DNA of 64,000 nucleotides, from positions 53,008,501 through 53,072,500 of the forward strand of contig CM060911.1 in assembly GCA_030737875.1 (NCBI GenBank). Reading direction: 5' to 3'. This document shows positions 21,639 through 32,694 of the stretch, in pieces (the first letter of the stretch is position 1; each line of letters begins with the position of its first letter). Position numbers and translations under genes: made by a program. Origin of the DNA: Allium sativum. Taxonomy: Eukaryota; Streptophyta; Magnoliopsida; Asparagales; Amaryllidaceae. Under the pieces are notes generated by a model. It worked only from the letters and a program-made list of their open reading frames with translations, was not told the DNA's origin and made no database searches.

Positions 21639-22526
21639 TTCCGCCCCCCCCCCCCCCCACCGCTTAAAAGGATTTCATCCCCGAAATCTTCAAGTTAGGA
21701 AGAATGTATCCTACCATCCAATCACCCATCTACTCAACCATTCAATCACAGGCATTCATTGTCCTTAAAAAGATTTCTAATGCTTTCATGTTCATATGCA
21801 TAGTGTGTGTATATGTCTTTATCTAATGCAAAATCAGGCGGTCTACTGATTCAGTTGACCACCTTAATGCGAATTATGTCAGTGCCATGCGTCCAATCAT
21901 GTATGCATGCATCCCTAGTTATGTAAATACTACATGTGTGCATAGCCATTCATCCATATGCAATATCCATATGATAACATATCCAGTTAATTCTGTTAAG
22001 CAAATACATATATGCTAATGAAATATGAAAGTGACTGAGTCGTTCTAGCGCCTATGGTGTGTATATGCCTCCACGAGCAACCATTTGCAACCATCAATCA
22101 TAACATGTTTCAAATACATGTTTGCATCCATTGGTTTCTACCTAAGGATCGATGATACGCCCTAGAGGATATACCTTAAAAGCTAGGAGGTATGCATAAA
22201 ATTCCTAGAAAAAGAGATCAAGGATGTACCCTTAAGAAAAAGGGTATGATGCGTATATCCAGTCTTTAGTCTTCTAATTCGCATCTTCTTGGGCGTCACT
22301 TATTCTGTCCCTTATCTAAATAAATCTTCACGGCTGCGATGCTTCTTGATCTTCATTTCCAAAACTGTCGTTGATCGGATATTGGTTTTTCATTGTCAAC
22401 TGGGTACATGCGGGAGTTTATCCCGCGTTTTAGGGGTAAACTCCTAACCTAATCCAAAACATCTGCATACTCATGGACTATCCTAACGGATTGCAAATCA
22501 TCGATAAATGCATTAAGCGATTCTAG
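21639..22526 (-). mobile_element. Element A polypurine tract and 3' non-coding region
   Basis: A run of C (minus strand G) at about 21,644-21,658 abuts the LTR and is an expanded polypurine tract. The remainder resembles the equivalent region of element B, for example the shared words CATTCATCCATATGCAA and TGATAACA. No frame was recognised. Its conservation in A and B suggests it belongs to the family and is not decay. Confidence 0.7.
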
Positions 22527-23010
22527 CTAGCTAAGCCAAACTGATTCTTTACATGGAATCTCGAGGGTATTTCCAAGGCAAGTCAAAAGTCTAACTACCA
22601 TCCTTTTAGAATTACTAGCCAACCAACCCATGCCTAGAATCAACTCATAGCCCATGAAACCAAAAACATAAGCATTACGCGTAAATTCAACACTTAATAT
22701 AGTAATTCTCAAATCCTTACAAACCAAACGTAAATGGGTCGAACCACCAATTGGATTTGAGACTAAAATGGGATCTTCTCCTGTAAAAGTTCTAAGGTGC
22801 AGAGACTCAGCTATGGAAGTAGATATGAACAAATGCGAAGCACTAAGACCAAAAGAGTACTAACTAGTTGATCAAAACGAAAAGCTAAGCTTTTCCAACA
22901 TAGACTTTTACTATCCCTTTCAGGTATTCTAGTGGTGAAAGCATGCACTCGCCCTTCTGAAATTCCTGTCCCTCGTCCTTGCCCATGTCCTTAGTTATAT
23001 GTCCTATAAT
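22527..23010 (-). pseudogene. Element A gag end and aspartic protease remnant
   Basis: The minus-strand frame of about 100 codons carries the gypsy retropepsin signature after the active site: FISTSIAESLHL, then SNPIGGSTHLRLVCKDL, then GYELILGMGWLA. The last motif normally reads ILGMDWL, so a conserved Asp is changed. Upstream the catalytic DS/TG box is ruined by a frameshift (about 22,830-22,860). Further upstream a remnant GHITKDMGK is reminiscent of a gag zinc knuckle. The enzyme would process the gag-pol polyprotein in the particle. No reverse transcriptase or integrase follows; the region runs straight into the non-coding 3' part. Confidence 0.75.
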
Positions 23011-23523
23011 ACCATGGAAAAGATACTTCCTCTCGTCTTAGGTTTTATAATTCCTTCTTTCTTCGTGAGTCGAGTTTATATCCATGAATTTCTTATCCTT
23101 GTGTTGAGCTCCCTAGCCAAACTCCCTCATCCTCATCTTTACCATCTCTGTGTAATCATATCGACAAGTTTCTCAAAAGCTGCCTCCATCACACGGAAAA
23201 CCCTTCAAAGCTTGAAAGAAGACTAGCTGTAGGTGAAACTACAATGGCTATAGATGGGAGTCGGGCACTACTTTGCCCTTCGATAGGTATCGTAGTCTTA
23301 TCAAGCCTATGGAATCGTGCTGCGATTAGGTTACCTCCCAGAAAGCCAGGAGCCCCGAAGACTCAAGTAAGAAAGGGACAAGAATTCAAAGGACCAGAAG
23401 ATAGTGTGTATGGCTTTTGGGGAATATGCCTTTAAAACAAAACTTTTCTTTTGAAAAACGCTTCTTTAAAAACCGTTTTGAAAATAATTTTTCAAATCTT
23501 TTTATCTGATCCGGTAACCTTCA
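23011..23523 (-). pseudogene. Element A degraded gag region
   Basis: Between the primer-binding site and the protease remnant. Frames are short and broken and I could not align a complete gag domain. Position and family context make gag the only reasonable assignment. Confidence 0.4.
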
Positions 23524-23535
23524 GCTCTGATACCA
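23524..23535 (-). promoter_or_regulatory. Primer-binding site of element A
   Basis: The minus strand reads TGGTATCAGAGC, complementary to the 3' end of initiator Met-tRNA, two bases from the LTR at 23,538. Sets orientation as minus. Confidence 0.85.
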
Positions 23536-23537
23536 TG

Positions 23538-24864
23538 TGTAACACCCCACATCCGTCAAGGTCACTCACAAAGGGAATGCCTTAACTTCGGTGGAGAGTT
23601 ATAGGTAAAAGATACAGATAAATTACAAGACAGACAAAATTTAAAACAGCGGAAAATAGAACTTTACTTTAGTGATAAAATAGTTTGTACAACAATTATT
23701 TTCCAATGCCAGGATATCTATCTTACAAAATAAAGAAGCATAAAAATACATTTGTATTCCCCAATGTAGCGTGAGCCATCCATAGCAATGGAAAAGAGAA
23801 TCCAAGCAAAACTTCGACTAACCTTCAGCTTGGAAGGAAAACTGGGCTAAGTAGTAACATTTCCTCCCTGCGAACCTGAGGGGGGGGGACGGAAGACAAG
23901 AAAGCGAAAGAAAACAGTTTCAGACATAAAGTCTGGTAAGTTCAGTAACTTTCAGCATGTGAACAGGTAAAAAGCAACATGGCATGAATTAACTGTATAC
24001 AAGACTACACCATGATGACGGGAATCATAAGGTTAGCACAAGATATGATAAGGTAAGATAAACTGGATGCACTTTTATACGTTCTCTGCTTCGCCACTAC
24101 CTTGTTATTCTAATTTTTATATCCCTGCACCACCTGACTAGTAATCCATATAAAGTAATAAGAACAGATACGTGATCCCAATTCCCACAATTTTGGTTGT
24201 TTTAAGTGTACATCTATCATTTATTACCTAGGTCCAACCTAGGGTTTTATACCGAGCGCATTCTAGATCCAACCAGGTTTTTCGCTACCCTGGGCTACTG
24301 GAGTTTATACTACCTATTGAACGATTCTCGGATTTTAGGGTTTACGCGACCTAGGTCCAACTAGGGATTATGCTACCTATCGAATGACGCCCCTAATCTA
24401 GGACACACTACAAAGAGTGGTATATGTTCCTAGACTTTCCCCACGTATGTGTCGTGGATCGTTATCACTGTCTAGATGCACATGTCCTCTATATGTGCGA
24501 CTCGAGTCTCGTGGCAGGGCAAATCAAGAAACACGGGACTCGGTCGGGAACTTTCAGATATCTACCGATGCAGATGCTAAGGTCTGTTTTTCTAGTGGCT
24601 ATGGTCGCACTTGACCCCTTCCTCAACTAATGAAAGGCACACCTTGAAAAATGAGAACTATATGCAGGCCCTTTATGCCCCCACTAACCTATGGCCATCC
24701 ACACACATAACTAGATTGCAAATATATGGTCTGTTGGAGTCCTCCGCTATTCCGCTTCACGTATCTCGATTGACTCAAGATGGTAGGTAGACGACGAGTC
24801 GCTGTCACAGGGCTACTGGTCTCGCCGAATCACGCCGGTCCATCCTAGTCTTTAGGTTGCCTTA
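23538..24864 (-). repeat. Element A right (5') LTR, interrupted
   Basis: Near-identical to 3,653-4,977. Stops at CCTTA, where element B begins. The remaining about 3 kb of this LTR is not present in the window, so it was lost in the rearrangements to the right. Small frames of 65-68 codons at 24,417-24,630 recur in the left LTR at 4,528-4,741 only because the LTRs are copies. Confidence 0.85.
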
Positions 24865-26028
24865 TGTAACACCCCACCTCCGCTAGGGTCACTCACAAAG
24901 GGAATGCCCTAGTTTTGGAGGGGTATTATCTAGTAAACAGGCACAGATATAACACAAGACAGAACATAGATAAAATAGAGTATATAAAGCAGCGGATATA
25001 AACTTTAAAACTAAATCTCATTACTGAAAAATAGAGTCAAAACCTCTTACATCAAAATGCCAAGTCATTATTTCATTACATCAAGTTCTAAAGAAGCAAA
25101 GTACTTAAAATAACATAAGTAAAATATTATTCCCCAAAAAGTGCATGAGTGCAGCCATAGCGTAGCTCAAGACCAAACCGCACATGAGCTGTCAGAAAGC
25201 AAGCAATGTCCAAGCTAAGAGCTATAGTTTCCTCCTTGAGAACCTGGGGGGGGATGAAAGACAAAGAGGCAAAAGAAAACGGGTCAGTCAAAAAGACTGG
25301 TAAGCCCTAGTGACTATCAGCATAGAAACTAGTAAAGTTAACAAGACATGAATAAACTGGAATTAAACATAGGAATGATGATAAGTCTGACATGATAACT
25401 AAGCTAACAAGATAACTCAAGTCTAACATTGCGTATTCAAGGTTCGCCATACCAACTATACTGGTATACTACTCCCGTGTCAACTATAAATCAAGAAATA
25501 ATCCCTTGGCCCAATATCGTGAAGTGACCCAATTCGGGGTCCAACGGTATGATCTAATCGATCGGCTCCTTACAAGTCTGGCTCGTCGTGTGTCTGTGTC
25601 ATACGGCCCTATCACGAATGTAGTCACCTGTGCTAGGTCCACCATAGGGTGTATCAAGCCCTAGGGTGCCAACCACCGACACAAATCAAGAATGCACAGA
25701 TAATCCTACTGATGCCCAATGCCTGCTTTTTCAACTCCGGACTAAGTGCACGACCCTAGTCCGCCTGAACCTACAATGGCACACCAACTCAGCCGCCGTT
25801 CTGGTCGCTTACAATCAGCCCAGCAATCGTGCCCCACCCTGCCTAGTCCCAGGGTACCGTGATACATCTAGTGGGTTACTGCTGAAAAGGACCGCGTAAC
25901 TAGTGTTTCGTTCAGCAGGTTAAGTTGTCATTTAAAATCGATACTTAACCCCATCTACGTGTCATGTCAAATTGACTACGTGTGTCGTTCTAGTTCAAGA
26001 CTTAGTCCTACGAATCATGTGTCAGGTT

Positions 26029-26345
26029 GGTTAAGTGTGTTCAAGCGGTTCATGACTTAACCCTATCAAATCAGCGTGTCAAATTGGTTAAGTATAATCA
26101 AGTGGTCCATGACTTAACCCTATCCGGTGGCATTAATTTACTTAATGCACCCCTAACCTCTCACATTAGACTTGGTTATGGTTACTGGATGTGCCGGGCG
26201 GGTCCGGGTAGTTTTACACCATAACCTAGTCTAACCTCGGGTTTCGAGTGCGATATGACCAACTACTCACATTGGGTCCTATTGTTTACAGTTACTGGAT
26301 TCGCCAGGCGGTTCCGGGCAGATTTATACTGCAAACTCAACCCAA
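26029..26345 (-). repeat. Hairpin block in LTR B
   Basis: GGTTAAGT/ACTTAACC pairs at 26029/26055 and 26086/26112. Stem-loop 1 has TTAGACT (26,166) with AGTCTAA (26,228) and GGTTATGGT (26,174) with ACCATAACC (26,218). Stem-loop 2 has TTGGGT (26,272) with ACCCAA (26,340) and GTTTACAGT (26,284) with ACTGCAAAC (26,328, one mismatch). The right LTR copy of stem-loop 2 is fully paired (GTTTGCAGT at 30,843). Confidence 0.85.
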
Positions 26346-27220
26346 CCTCGAGTTGGCCATGTTCAAGTTATCTAAGTGTCATGTCCCAAATTCATATTTT
26401 CAAGTATAATTTCATGTCTTGTTCATGTTCCTATCCAAGCTCAAGTTATAACGATATTCATGTTTTCAAGTTCATACTAAATTCAGGTTTTCCTAAACTA
26501 CCCAAATTGCATCCCCAACGCTCGTGAATTCGAATCAAGGCAATAGATGTAACTAGGGAATAACATAACAAGGATGGGTATAAAGTGGCAAAGGTGATTT
26601 CAAGGCAAGCATGGTGTAACTTGAGATATGATCATAACATCACTGGCATATGAAATAGGGTGATAATCCTAAACTTGTGACTAGCAAAAGTTTCAACATC
26701 ACAACATCACAGGCATGTTAAAATAATGATAGGGTTTAGGTTATGACATGAACAGGCCCCTAAATCAAGTTCTTATCAGTATTCCACAAATCAAGGTTCA
26801 ATATGAACGGTACTAGGTTCAAGGTGAATAGATCAAGGGTGAACAAGAGTAGATCTAAAATAATACATCAAAAAGGAATAGTCATAGATCAAAGATATAC
26901 AAGAGTAGGTCTCAAGTAGTTATCATGTTTATGTTCAACATCAATTTACACATGTCCATATTAAGTTTAGAGTTTAGATCTAAGAGTAACTAGGGCTTAC
27001 AGATCGTGGTTTTTGAGAACTAAGAACAGAAATTGTCGTAGGATCGTTGTTGAGATGTTGATCTATTCCCTTGAATTGTTGTAGAAACGTTGGCCTTCGA
27101 TTTGGATCTAGTTTGAATGTTTAAGCTTCAAGTTGGAGGCGGCGGTCATGGTTCAAGAGGAGACTTAGCAGCATAATGGTGTTAGAAAGATGTGTTGTGG
27201 ATTAGCCTAGGTCTTAGGGT

Positions 27221-27230
27221 GTTTTTATAG
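27221..27230 (-). promoter_or_regulatory. TATA box of element B LTR
   Basis: The minus strand reads CTATAAAAACACC about 490 bp into the LTR. Predicted U3 is therefore about 0.5 kb and R-U5 about 2.3 kb. Confidence 0.55.
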
Positions 27231-27362
27231 TTGCAACAACTAGTTTAGGCCATAGGATAAACCCTAGAATCGATCTGAACCGCCAAAAATCGTCACAGGC
27301 CCTCAAACAAGCCAACAGGGTCAAGCAGGAGCAACCAGGCCCAAACCAGATTCGGGGACCAG

Positions 27363-27436
27363 GTCGACACCCAAGTCGACTGCGAAGTCGACCTGGTCCT
27401 GGGGGTGTCGACTGCCCAGTCGACTCCCCAGTCGAC
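27363..27436 (-). promoter_or_regulatory. GTCGAC palindrome cluster, LTR B
   Basis: Six GTCGAC sites start at 27363, 27375, 27387, 27407, 27419 and 27431. Spacing is 12, 12, 20, 12 and 12, symmetric about a 20-bp gap. They lie about 130-215 bp upstream of the TATA box. Confidence 0.75.
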
Positions 27437-27721
27437 CTGGGGTGCTGGGCGGGAAATTTCCTGCCCAGTCTGTCTGGGTTTTGAAATTCGAATTTGAACT
27501 CGAATTCGAACTGTTTTGAACTCCGAAAATTTCTGAAACTTTGGGGAGCCATAACTTGGTCATACGGACTCCGGTTTTTGAAAACTCGGACTCGATTTCA
27601 TGCAGAATTTCGAGATGAACGCAACGCAATGGCGCAACCCGTTTCCCTTGGTTCTTATTTTAAAATTTAATTCTGCCTAGATTTATGGTTATAACACGTT
27701 ATCAAAATACAGGTTGTTACA

Positions 27722-28276
27722 TTCTCCCCTCCTTAAAGGATTTCGTCCCCGAAATCTCTAAGTTAGGAAGAACGTATCCTACCATCCATCATCCATCTAC
27801 TCAAAACATCATCCACAAGCAAACATTGTCCTTAAGAGATTTCTAATGCTGTATGAACATATGCAGAAAGTGTGTGTATATGTTCCTTATCTAATGCAAA
27901 TGATCAGGCCTGATTGATCTTTCTAATGCAAAATATGTTTAGTGTCATGAATCCAACATGTATACAAACAAATCCTAGTCACGTAAGCACTATATGTGTG
28001 CACAAACATTCATCCATATGCAACATTCATATGATAACACATTCAATTTCATCCATAAATAAGTATAAACACTCATGCATATGCAATATGAAAATGTGTC
28101 TGAGCTGATCTAGTGCCTAATCTGTGTTATGCAACCGCGAGCAATCACTTGCAACCACTTGCAACCATTCGCAAACATCAAGCATAACATGTTTCAAATA
28201 TATGTTTACATTCATAGGATTCTACCTAAAGTTCTCAAGACAGGATTGAAAGGATATACAAGATAAAACAGAGTAT
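27722..28276 (-). mobile_element. Element B polypurine tract and 3' non-coding region
   Basis: The polypurine tract (minus strand AAGGAGGGGAGAA) abuts the LTR. The rest has no frame and resembles the equivalent part of element A. It also has ATTTGCAACCA-type short repeats near 28,140-28,175. Confidence 0.75.
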
Positions 28277-29234
28277 CTATGGAAAAGAGGTTAAAGATGT
28301 ACCCCTAGAAGGTCCTTCTTGCGGGGCTTGCCCTTGCTTCCTAGGGCAGTTCTTGCTGATGTGTCCAGTTTCACCGCATTGAAAACATGCTCCTATTTTC
28401 ATCTTCTTCTTCCTACAGTCCTGGACTATATGCCCGTCAATACCACAGAAGTTGCATTTTCTTTTCTCACGTGACATGTCATTCTTGTTGTTGCTGTTCT
28501 TTCCTCCTTTCTCGGAGTCTACCTTCTTGTCTTGAGACTCATTCGCCTTGACCTTCTTCTTTCCATTCTCATCTTCTTCATGTAGTAGGGCCATATTCAC
28601 CAAGCTTTCAAAGGTCGCCCCCATGGGTACATGAGTCATGGCCATAGTGTGGAGTGGCTCGCTCAATCCTCGAGCAAAGCATAGAGCCTTCTTCTCAGCC
28701 GTGTTAACTAGGTCCAAACCAAACCGAGCAAGCTGATTAAACCTATTCACGTATTCCCTAACTGCATGTCCCCTTGCTTGAGTGCCAGGAACCTCTCCAT
28801 CTGAAGACTAGCTTCTACGGATGATAAAAACTTAGGCCCAAACCTCTCTCTAAAGTCTGCCCAAGTCTCAATTGGCCTAGTAGCGTTGGTGACTTCCCAC
28901 CAAAATGCAGCTTCCTCTTTCAACAACCATGCTACCAACTGAACTTTCCTATGATCTTCCATATCGAAAATAAAAAACAAGTCTTCAGTCTCTTTTAGCA
29001 GTTTCGCGCCTCAACGAAGGTTTCAGTTCCAACGAAGTTCTTGCCGCCCATTCCTATAAAGTTCTTGCATATTTTGGCGAAGGCGGTACCCGGAGGAGGA
29101 GGAGGAGGAACCGTGGCCACCAAGGGAGGAGGAGGAGGGATATCTGCCGGGCCCGCGCCGTTGGCCCTAGCTTCCAAGTATCTTCGGAACCAGCCAATTA
29201 TGGGTACTCCCTTAGGAAGGTTAAGATCAGACAT
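28277..29234 (-). pseudogene. Element B gag polyprotein, one frameshift
   Basis: Reads from the ATG at 29,234 to a stop at 28,277 with a stop near 28,995 and a frameshift near 28,748. The N-terminus is proline-rich (PPPPPLVATVPPPPPP, about residues 35-55). The central part matches the retrotransposon gag capsid domain: WLLKEEAAFWWEVT, TWADFRERFGPKFLS, MERFLALKQGDM, then VNRFNQLARFGLDLV and CFARGLS. A basic linker follows, then two CCHC zinc knuckles, CNFCGIDGHIVQDC and CFQCGETGHISKNC. The protein would form the particle and bind element RNA. It ends soon after the second knuckle, with no protease or polymerase. Only light damage separates it from a working frame, in contrast to the other elements here. 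Confidence 0.9.
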
Positions 29235-29412
29235 GCTGAAAAGCGAAAAGGAAAAAGATTCAAACGAGGAAACAAAGGAAAGTGCTAATGGCTTTTGGGG
29301 AATATCCTTTTCTTAAAAATAAAACTTTTCTTGAAAAATGCTTCTTTATAAACGGTTTTGAAAATAGTTTCAGAAGGTTTTTAAAACTTTTGCCCAGTCT
29401 GGTAACCTTCTG

Positions 29413-29424
29413 CTCTGATACCAA
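29413..29424 (-). promoter_or_regulatory. Primer-binding site of element B
   Basis: The minus strand reads TGGTATCAGAGC, complementary to initiator Met-tRNA, a base or two from the LTR at 29,426. Confidence 0.85.
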
Positions 29425-29425
29425 A

Positions 29426-31136
29426 TGTAACACCCCACCTCCACTAGGGTCACTCACAAAGAAAATGCCCTAGTTTTGAAGGGTATTATCTAGTAAACAG
29501 GCACAGAGATAACACAAGACAATACATAGATAAAATAGAGTATATAAAGCAGCGGATATAAACTTTAAAACCAAATCTCATTACTGAAAAATAGAGTCAA
29601 AACCTCTTACATCAAAATGCCAAGTCATTATTTCATTACATCAAGTTCTAAAGAAGCAAAGTACTTAAAATAACATAAGTAAAATATTTTTCCCCAAAAA
29701 GTGCATGAGTGCAGCCATAGCATAGCTCAAGACCAAACCGTACATGAGCTGTCAGAAAGCAAGCAAAGTCCAAGCTAAGAGCTAGAGTTTCCACCCTGAG
29801 AACCTGGGGGGAACGAAATACAAAGAGGCGAAAGAAAACGGGTCGGTCAAAAAGACTGGTAAGCCCTAGTGACTATCAGCATAGAAACTAGTAAAGTTAA
29901 CAAGACATGAATAAACTGGAATTAAACATAGGAATGATGATAAGTCTGACATGATAACTAAGCTAACAAGATAACTCAAGTCTAACATTGCGTATTCAAG
30001 GTTCGCCATACCAACTATACTGGTATACTACTCCCGTGTCAACTATAAATCAAGAAATAATCCCTTGGCCCAATATCGTGAAGTGACCCAATTCGGGGTC
30101 CAACGGTATGATCTAATCGATTGGCTCCCTACAAGTCTAGCTCGTCGTGTGTCTGTGTCATACGGCCCTATCACAAATGTAGTCACCTGTGCTAGGTCCA
30201 CCACAGGGTGTATCAAGCCCTAGGGTACCAACCACCGACACGAATCAAAAATGCACAGATAATCCTACTGATGCCCAATGCCTGCTTTTTCAACTCCGGA
30301 CTAAGTGCACGACCCTAGTCCGCCTGAACCTACAATGGCGCACCAACTCAGCCATCATTCTGGTCGCTTACAATCAGCCCAGCAATCGTGCCCTACCCTG
30401 CCTAGTTCCAGGGTACCGTGATACATCTAGTGGGTTACTGCTGAAAAGGACCGCGTAACTAGGGTTTCGTTCAGCAGGTTAAGTTGTCATTTAAAATCGA
30501 GACTTAACCCCATCTACGTGTCATGTCAAATTGACTAAGTGTGTCGTTTTAGTTCAAGAATTAGTCCTACAAATCATGTGTCAGGTTGGTTAAGTGTGTT
30601 CAAGCGGTTCATGACTTAACCCTATCAAATCAACGTGTCAAATTGGTTAAGTATAATCAAGTGGTCCATGACTTAACCCTATCCAGTGGCATTAATTTAC
30701 TTAATGCACCCCTAACCTCTCACATTAGACTTGGTTATGGTTACTGGATGTGTCGGGCGGGTCCGGACAGTTTTACACCATAACCTAGTCTAACCTCGGG
30801 TTTCGAGTGCGATATGACCAATTACTCACATTGGGTCCTATTGTTTGCAGTTACTGGATTCGCCGGGCGGTTCCGGGCTGATTTATACTGCAAACTCAAC
30901 CCAACCTCGAGTTGGCCACGTTCAAGTTATCTAAGTGTCATGTCCCAAATTCATATTTTCAAGTATAATTTCATGTCAAGTTCATGTTCCTATCCAAGCT
31001 CAAGTTATAACGATATTCATGTTTTCAAGTTCATACTAAATTCAGGTTTTCCTAAACTACCCAAATCGCATCCCCAACGCTCGTGAATTCGAATCAAGGC
31101 AATAGATGTAACTAGGGAATAACATAACAAGGATGG
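29426..31136 (-). repeat. Element B right (5') LTR, truncated
   Basis: Matches 24,865-26,576 and stops at AAGGATGG. The U3 with TATA box and GTCGAC cluster is missing, so this copy cannot drive its own transcription from the usual place. Hairpin copies recur at 30,589-30,895. Confidence 0.9.
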
Positions 31137-31164
31137 TTAATCGTTTTCTCCTTACAGATTGAAC

Positions 31165-32694
31165 AATGAGCCGATATACTAGGGGTACTGGTAGAGGAGC
31201 TAATAATCGGAATGCTCCTGATATGAGGACGATGTTAACCTAACGAGAGAGATTCTTAGGGATGTTCAGTGGGCAGCTCCTAATGCTGCAAATGGTAGTG
31301 GTGCAACAGTGCAGGCTCCTAGGGTCGATTTTGCCAAGCTATGCAAGGATTACACTAGTCTTGGTAGGAAGCCGTTCAACGGAATGGTATTGGCTACAGA
31401 AGTTCAGGATTGGTTGGATAGCTATGAGCATATCTTCGAAGACTTGGGTATCGAGGATGCAACGAAGAGAAAGCTAGCATCCCGTTAGCTGCAAGGACGG
31501 GTGATGAATTGGTGGAATGCTATTAAGCCAGCTACTCTAGAGGACCAAATTACATGGGATCAATTTAAGGCCCAATTCAGTGAAAAGTATATCCCAGCTG
31601 CTCAGAAGTCAGAGTTGTTTAGGAATTTCTTGGAACTTAAGCAGAATGGTAGGGCAGTCTCGGAGTATATTGTTGAGTTCGATACTTTATCGAAGTATGG
31701 ATTATCTCTTATCGACACTCCCGAGAAGAAGAATGAGAAGTTCATAATAGGCTTAGATCAGTACTTGGGGGAAAGGCTTATAAACAATATCGATGAGACG
31801 TTTGAATCAATTGTGGGGAAAGCTTTGAGATCAGAGAGTCTATACCCTAAGTCAAAAACTGAGGTTGCATCTGCAGAGGAGCCAAAACCGCAAGCAAGCG
31901 GTGGAGGCAAGAATGGTTCTCAGAATAAGAGAAAGCAGAATCAGAACAAGGATGGCCAGAAGAAAAAGAATAAGAAAGATGTTGAGTGCTTTAGCTGTGG
32001 CAAGAAGGGCCATTATGCTAAAGAATGTCAAGCAAAGTCTACGGACAGGAAGTGCTTCAACTGCGGCCAAGTGGGACATCACAAGGATAAGTGTCCGCAA
32101 CCCCCTAAAGAAAAGCAAATTGTGAAAGCATATACTATCAATGTTGTTCCTTCTTCATCGAATGCCCCGACAGCGGTAGAGAAAGGAAAGAATGGCGTCA
32201 TTCAAGGTATGCTTTCTGTTTATGATGTTCCTGTTCGAGTGTTTCTTGATACCGGAACTTCTCGTTCCTTCATATCTAGTGACCTGGTAGATAGGTTGGG
32301 ATTGGAACCCGAGATAGTCGATAGACCTTTAGCAGTGACGAACCCGATTGGTTGTTCAACTAGCCTTAGCATGATTTGTCATAATGTGGTCTTATCGAGT
32401 CATGGATACATGTTTGTTTGTGATTGCTTTGTTTTGGGCTTTACTGGGTTTGGTATTATTTTAGGAGTCGATTGGCTCCAAAGTTACGGGGTGGTGGTAG
32501 ACTATGAGGGCTTTTTGGTAACAGTTAGAGCGGATGATGGGCGGAGGGTAGTGTTTGGTGGTCTACCTAGTGATGGGGTACTGGCTAGTTTTCTAAATTC
32601 CCTCGACATCCTGCATGATGAGTTGTCAGATGTGCCCGTGGCTGGCCAGTATCCGGACGTCTTCGAGGAAGTGACCGGACTTACACCACACTAA
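31165..32694 (+). pseudogene. Element C gag-protease
   Basis: Gag capsid-like sequence begins near 31,165. It has a stop (TAG) at about 31,486 before QGRVMNWWNAIKP; an uninterrupted frame runs from the ATG at 31,501 for 397 codons. Visible parts by residue of that frame are: capsid helix region WDQFKAQFSEKYIP (20-35), a lysine-rich linker (125-160), CCHC knuckles CFSCGKKGHYAKEC (about 162-175) and CFNCGQVGHHKDKC (about 185-198), and retropepsin with active site FLDTGTSRSFIS (about 247-258) and ILGVDWLQSYG (about 320). The frame ends TAA at 32,692 just where reverse transcriptase begins, so gag-pro and pol are now split. Gag forms the particle and the protease cleaves the polyprotein. Confidence 0.9.

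Larger units (their letters stand above)
24865..27721 (-). repeat. Element B left (3') LTR
   Basis: Starts TGTAACACCCC and ends GGTTGTTACA. It is related to LTR A in both outer ends, the stem-loop block and the GTCGAC cluster, and is shorter (2.86 kb). Confidence 0.9.
24865..31136 (-). mobile_element. Element B: gag-only LTR retrotransposon, right LTR truncated
   Basis: LTR 24,865-27,721 (2,857 bp), internal region 27,722-29,425, and a truncated LTR 29,426-31,136. The primer-binding site at 29,413-29,424 puts it on the minus strand. It codes for gag only, like the TR-GAG class of non-autonomous plant gypsy elements. It inserted into LTR A. The right LTR stops 1.15 kb short, at the junction with element C, so no second target duplication can be seen. 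The LTRs differ at few positions, which suggests a fairly recent insertion. Confidence 0.85.

Noticed and set aside
21644..21658. C homopolymer as an assembly gap artefact
   Set aside because: It sits exactly where the polypurine tract of element A is expected. The length may be inexact, but the feature is biological.
26174..26226. GGTTCCGGG core of the stem-loop as a tRNA T-arm relic
   Set aside because: The GGTTCRANYCC box is not matched and no acceptor or anticodon arm pairs. Conserved stem-loop is the simpler reading.
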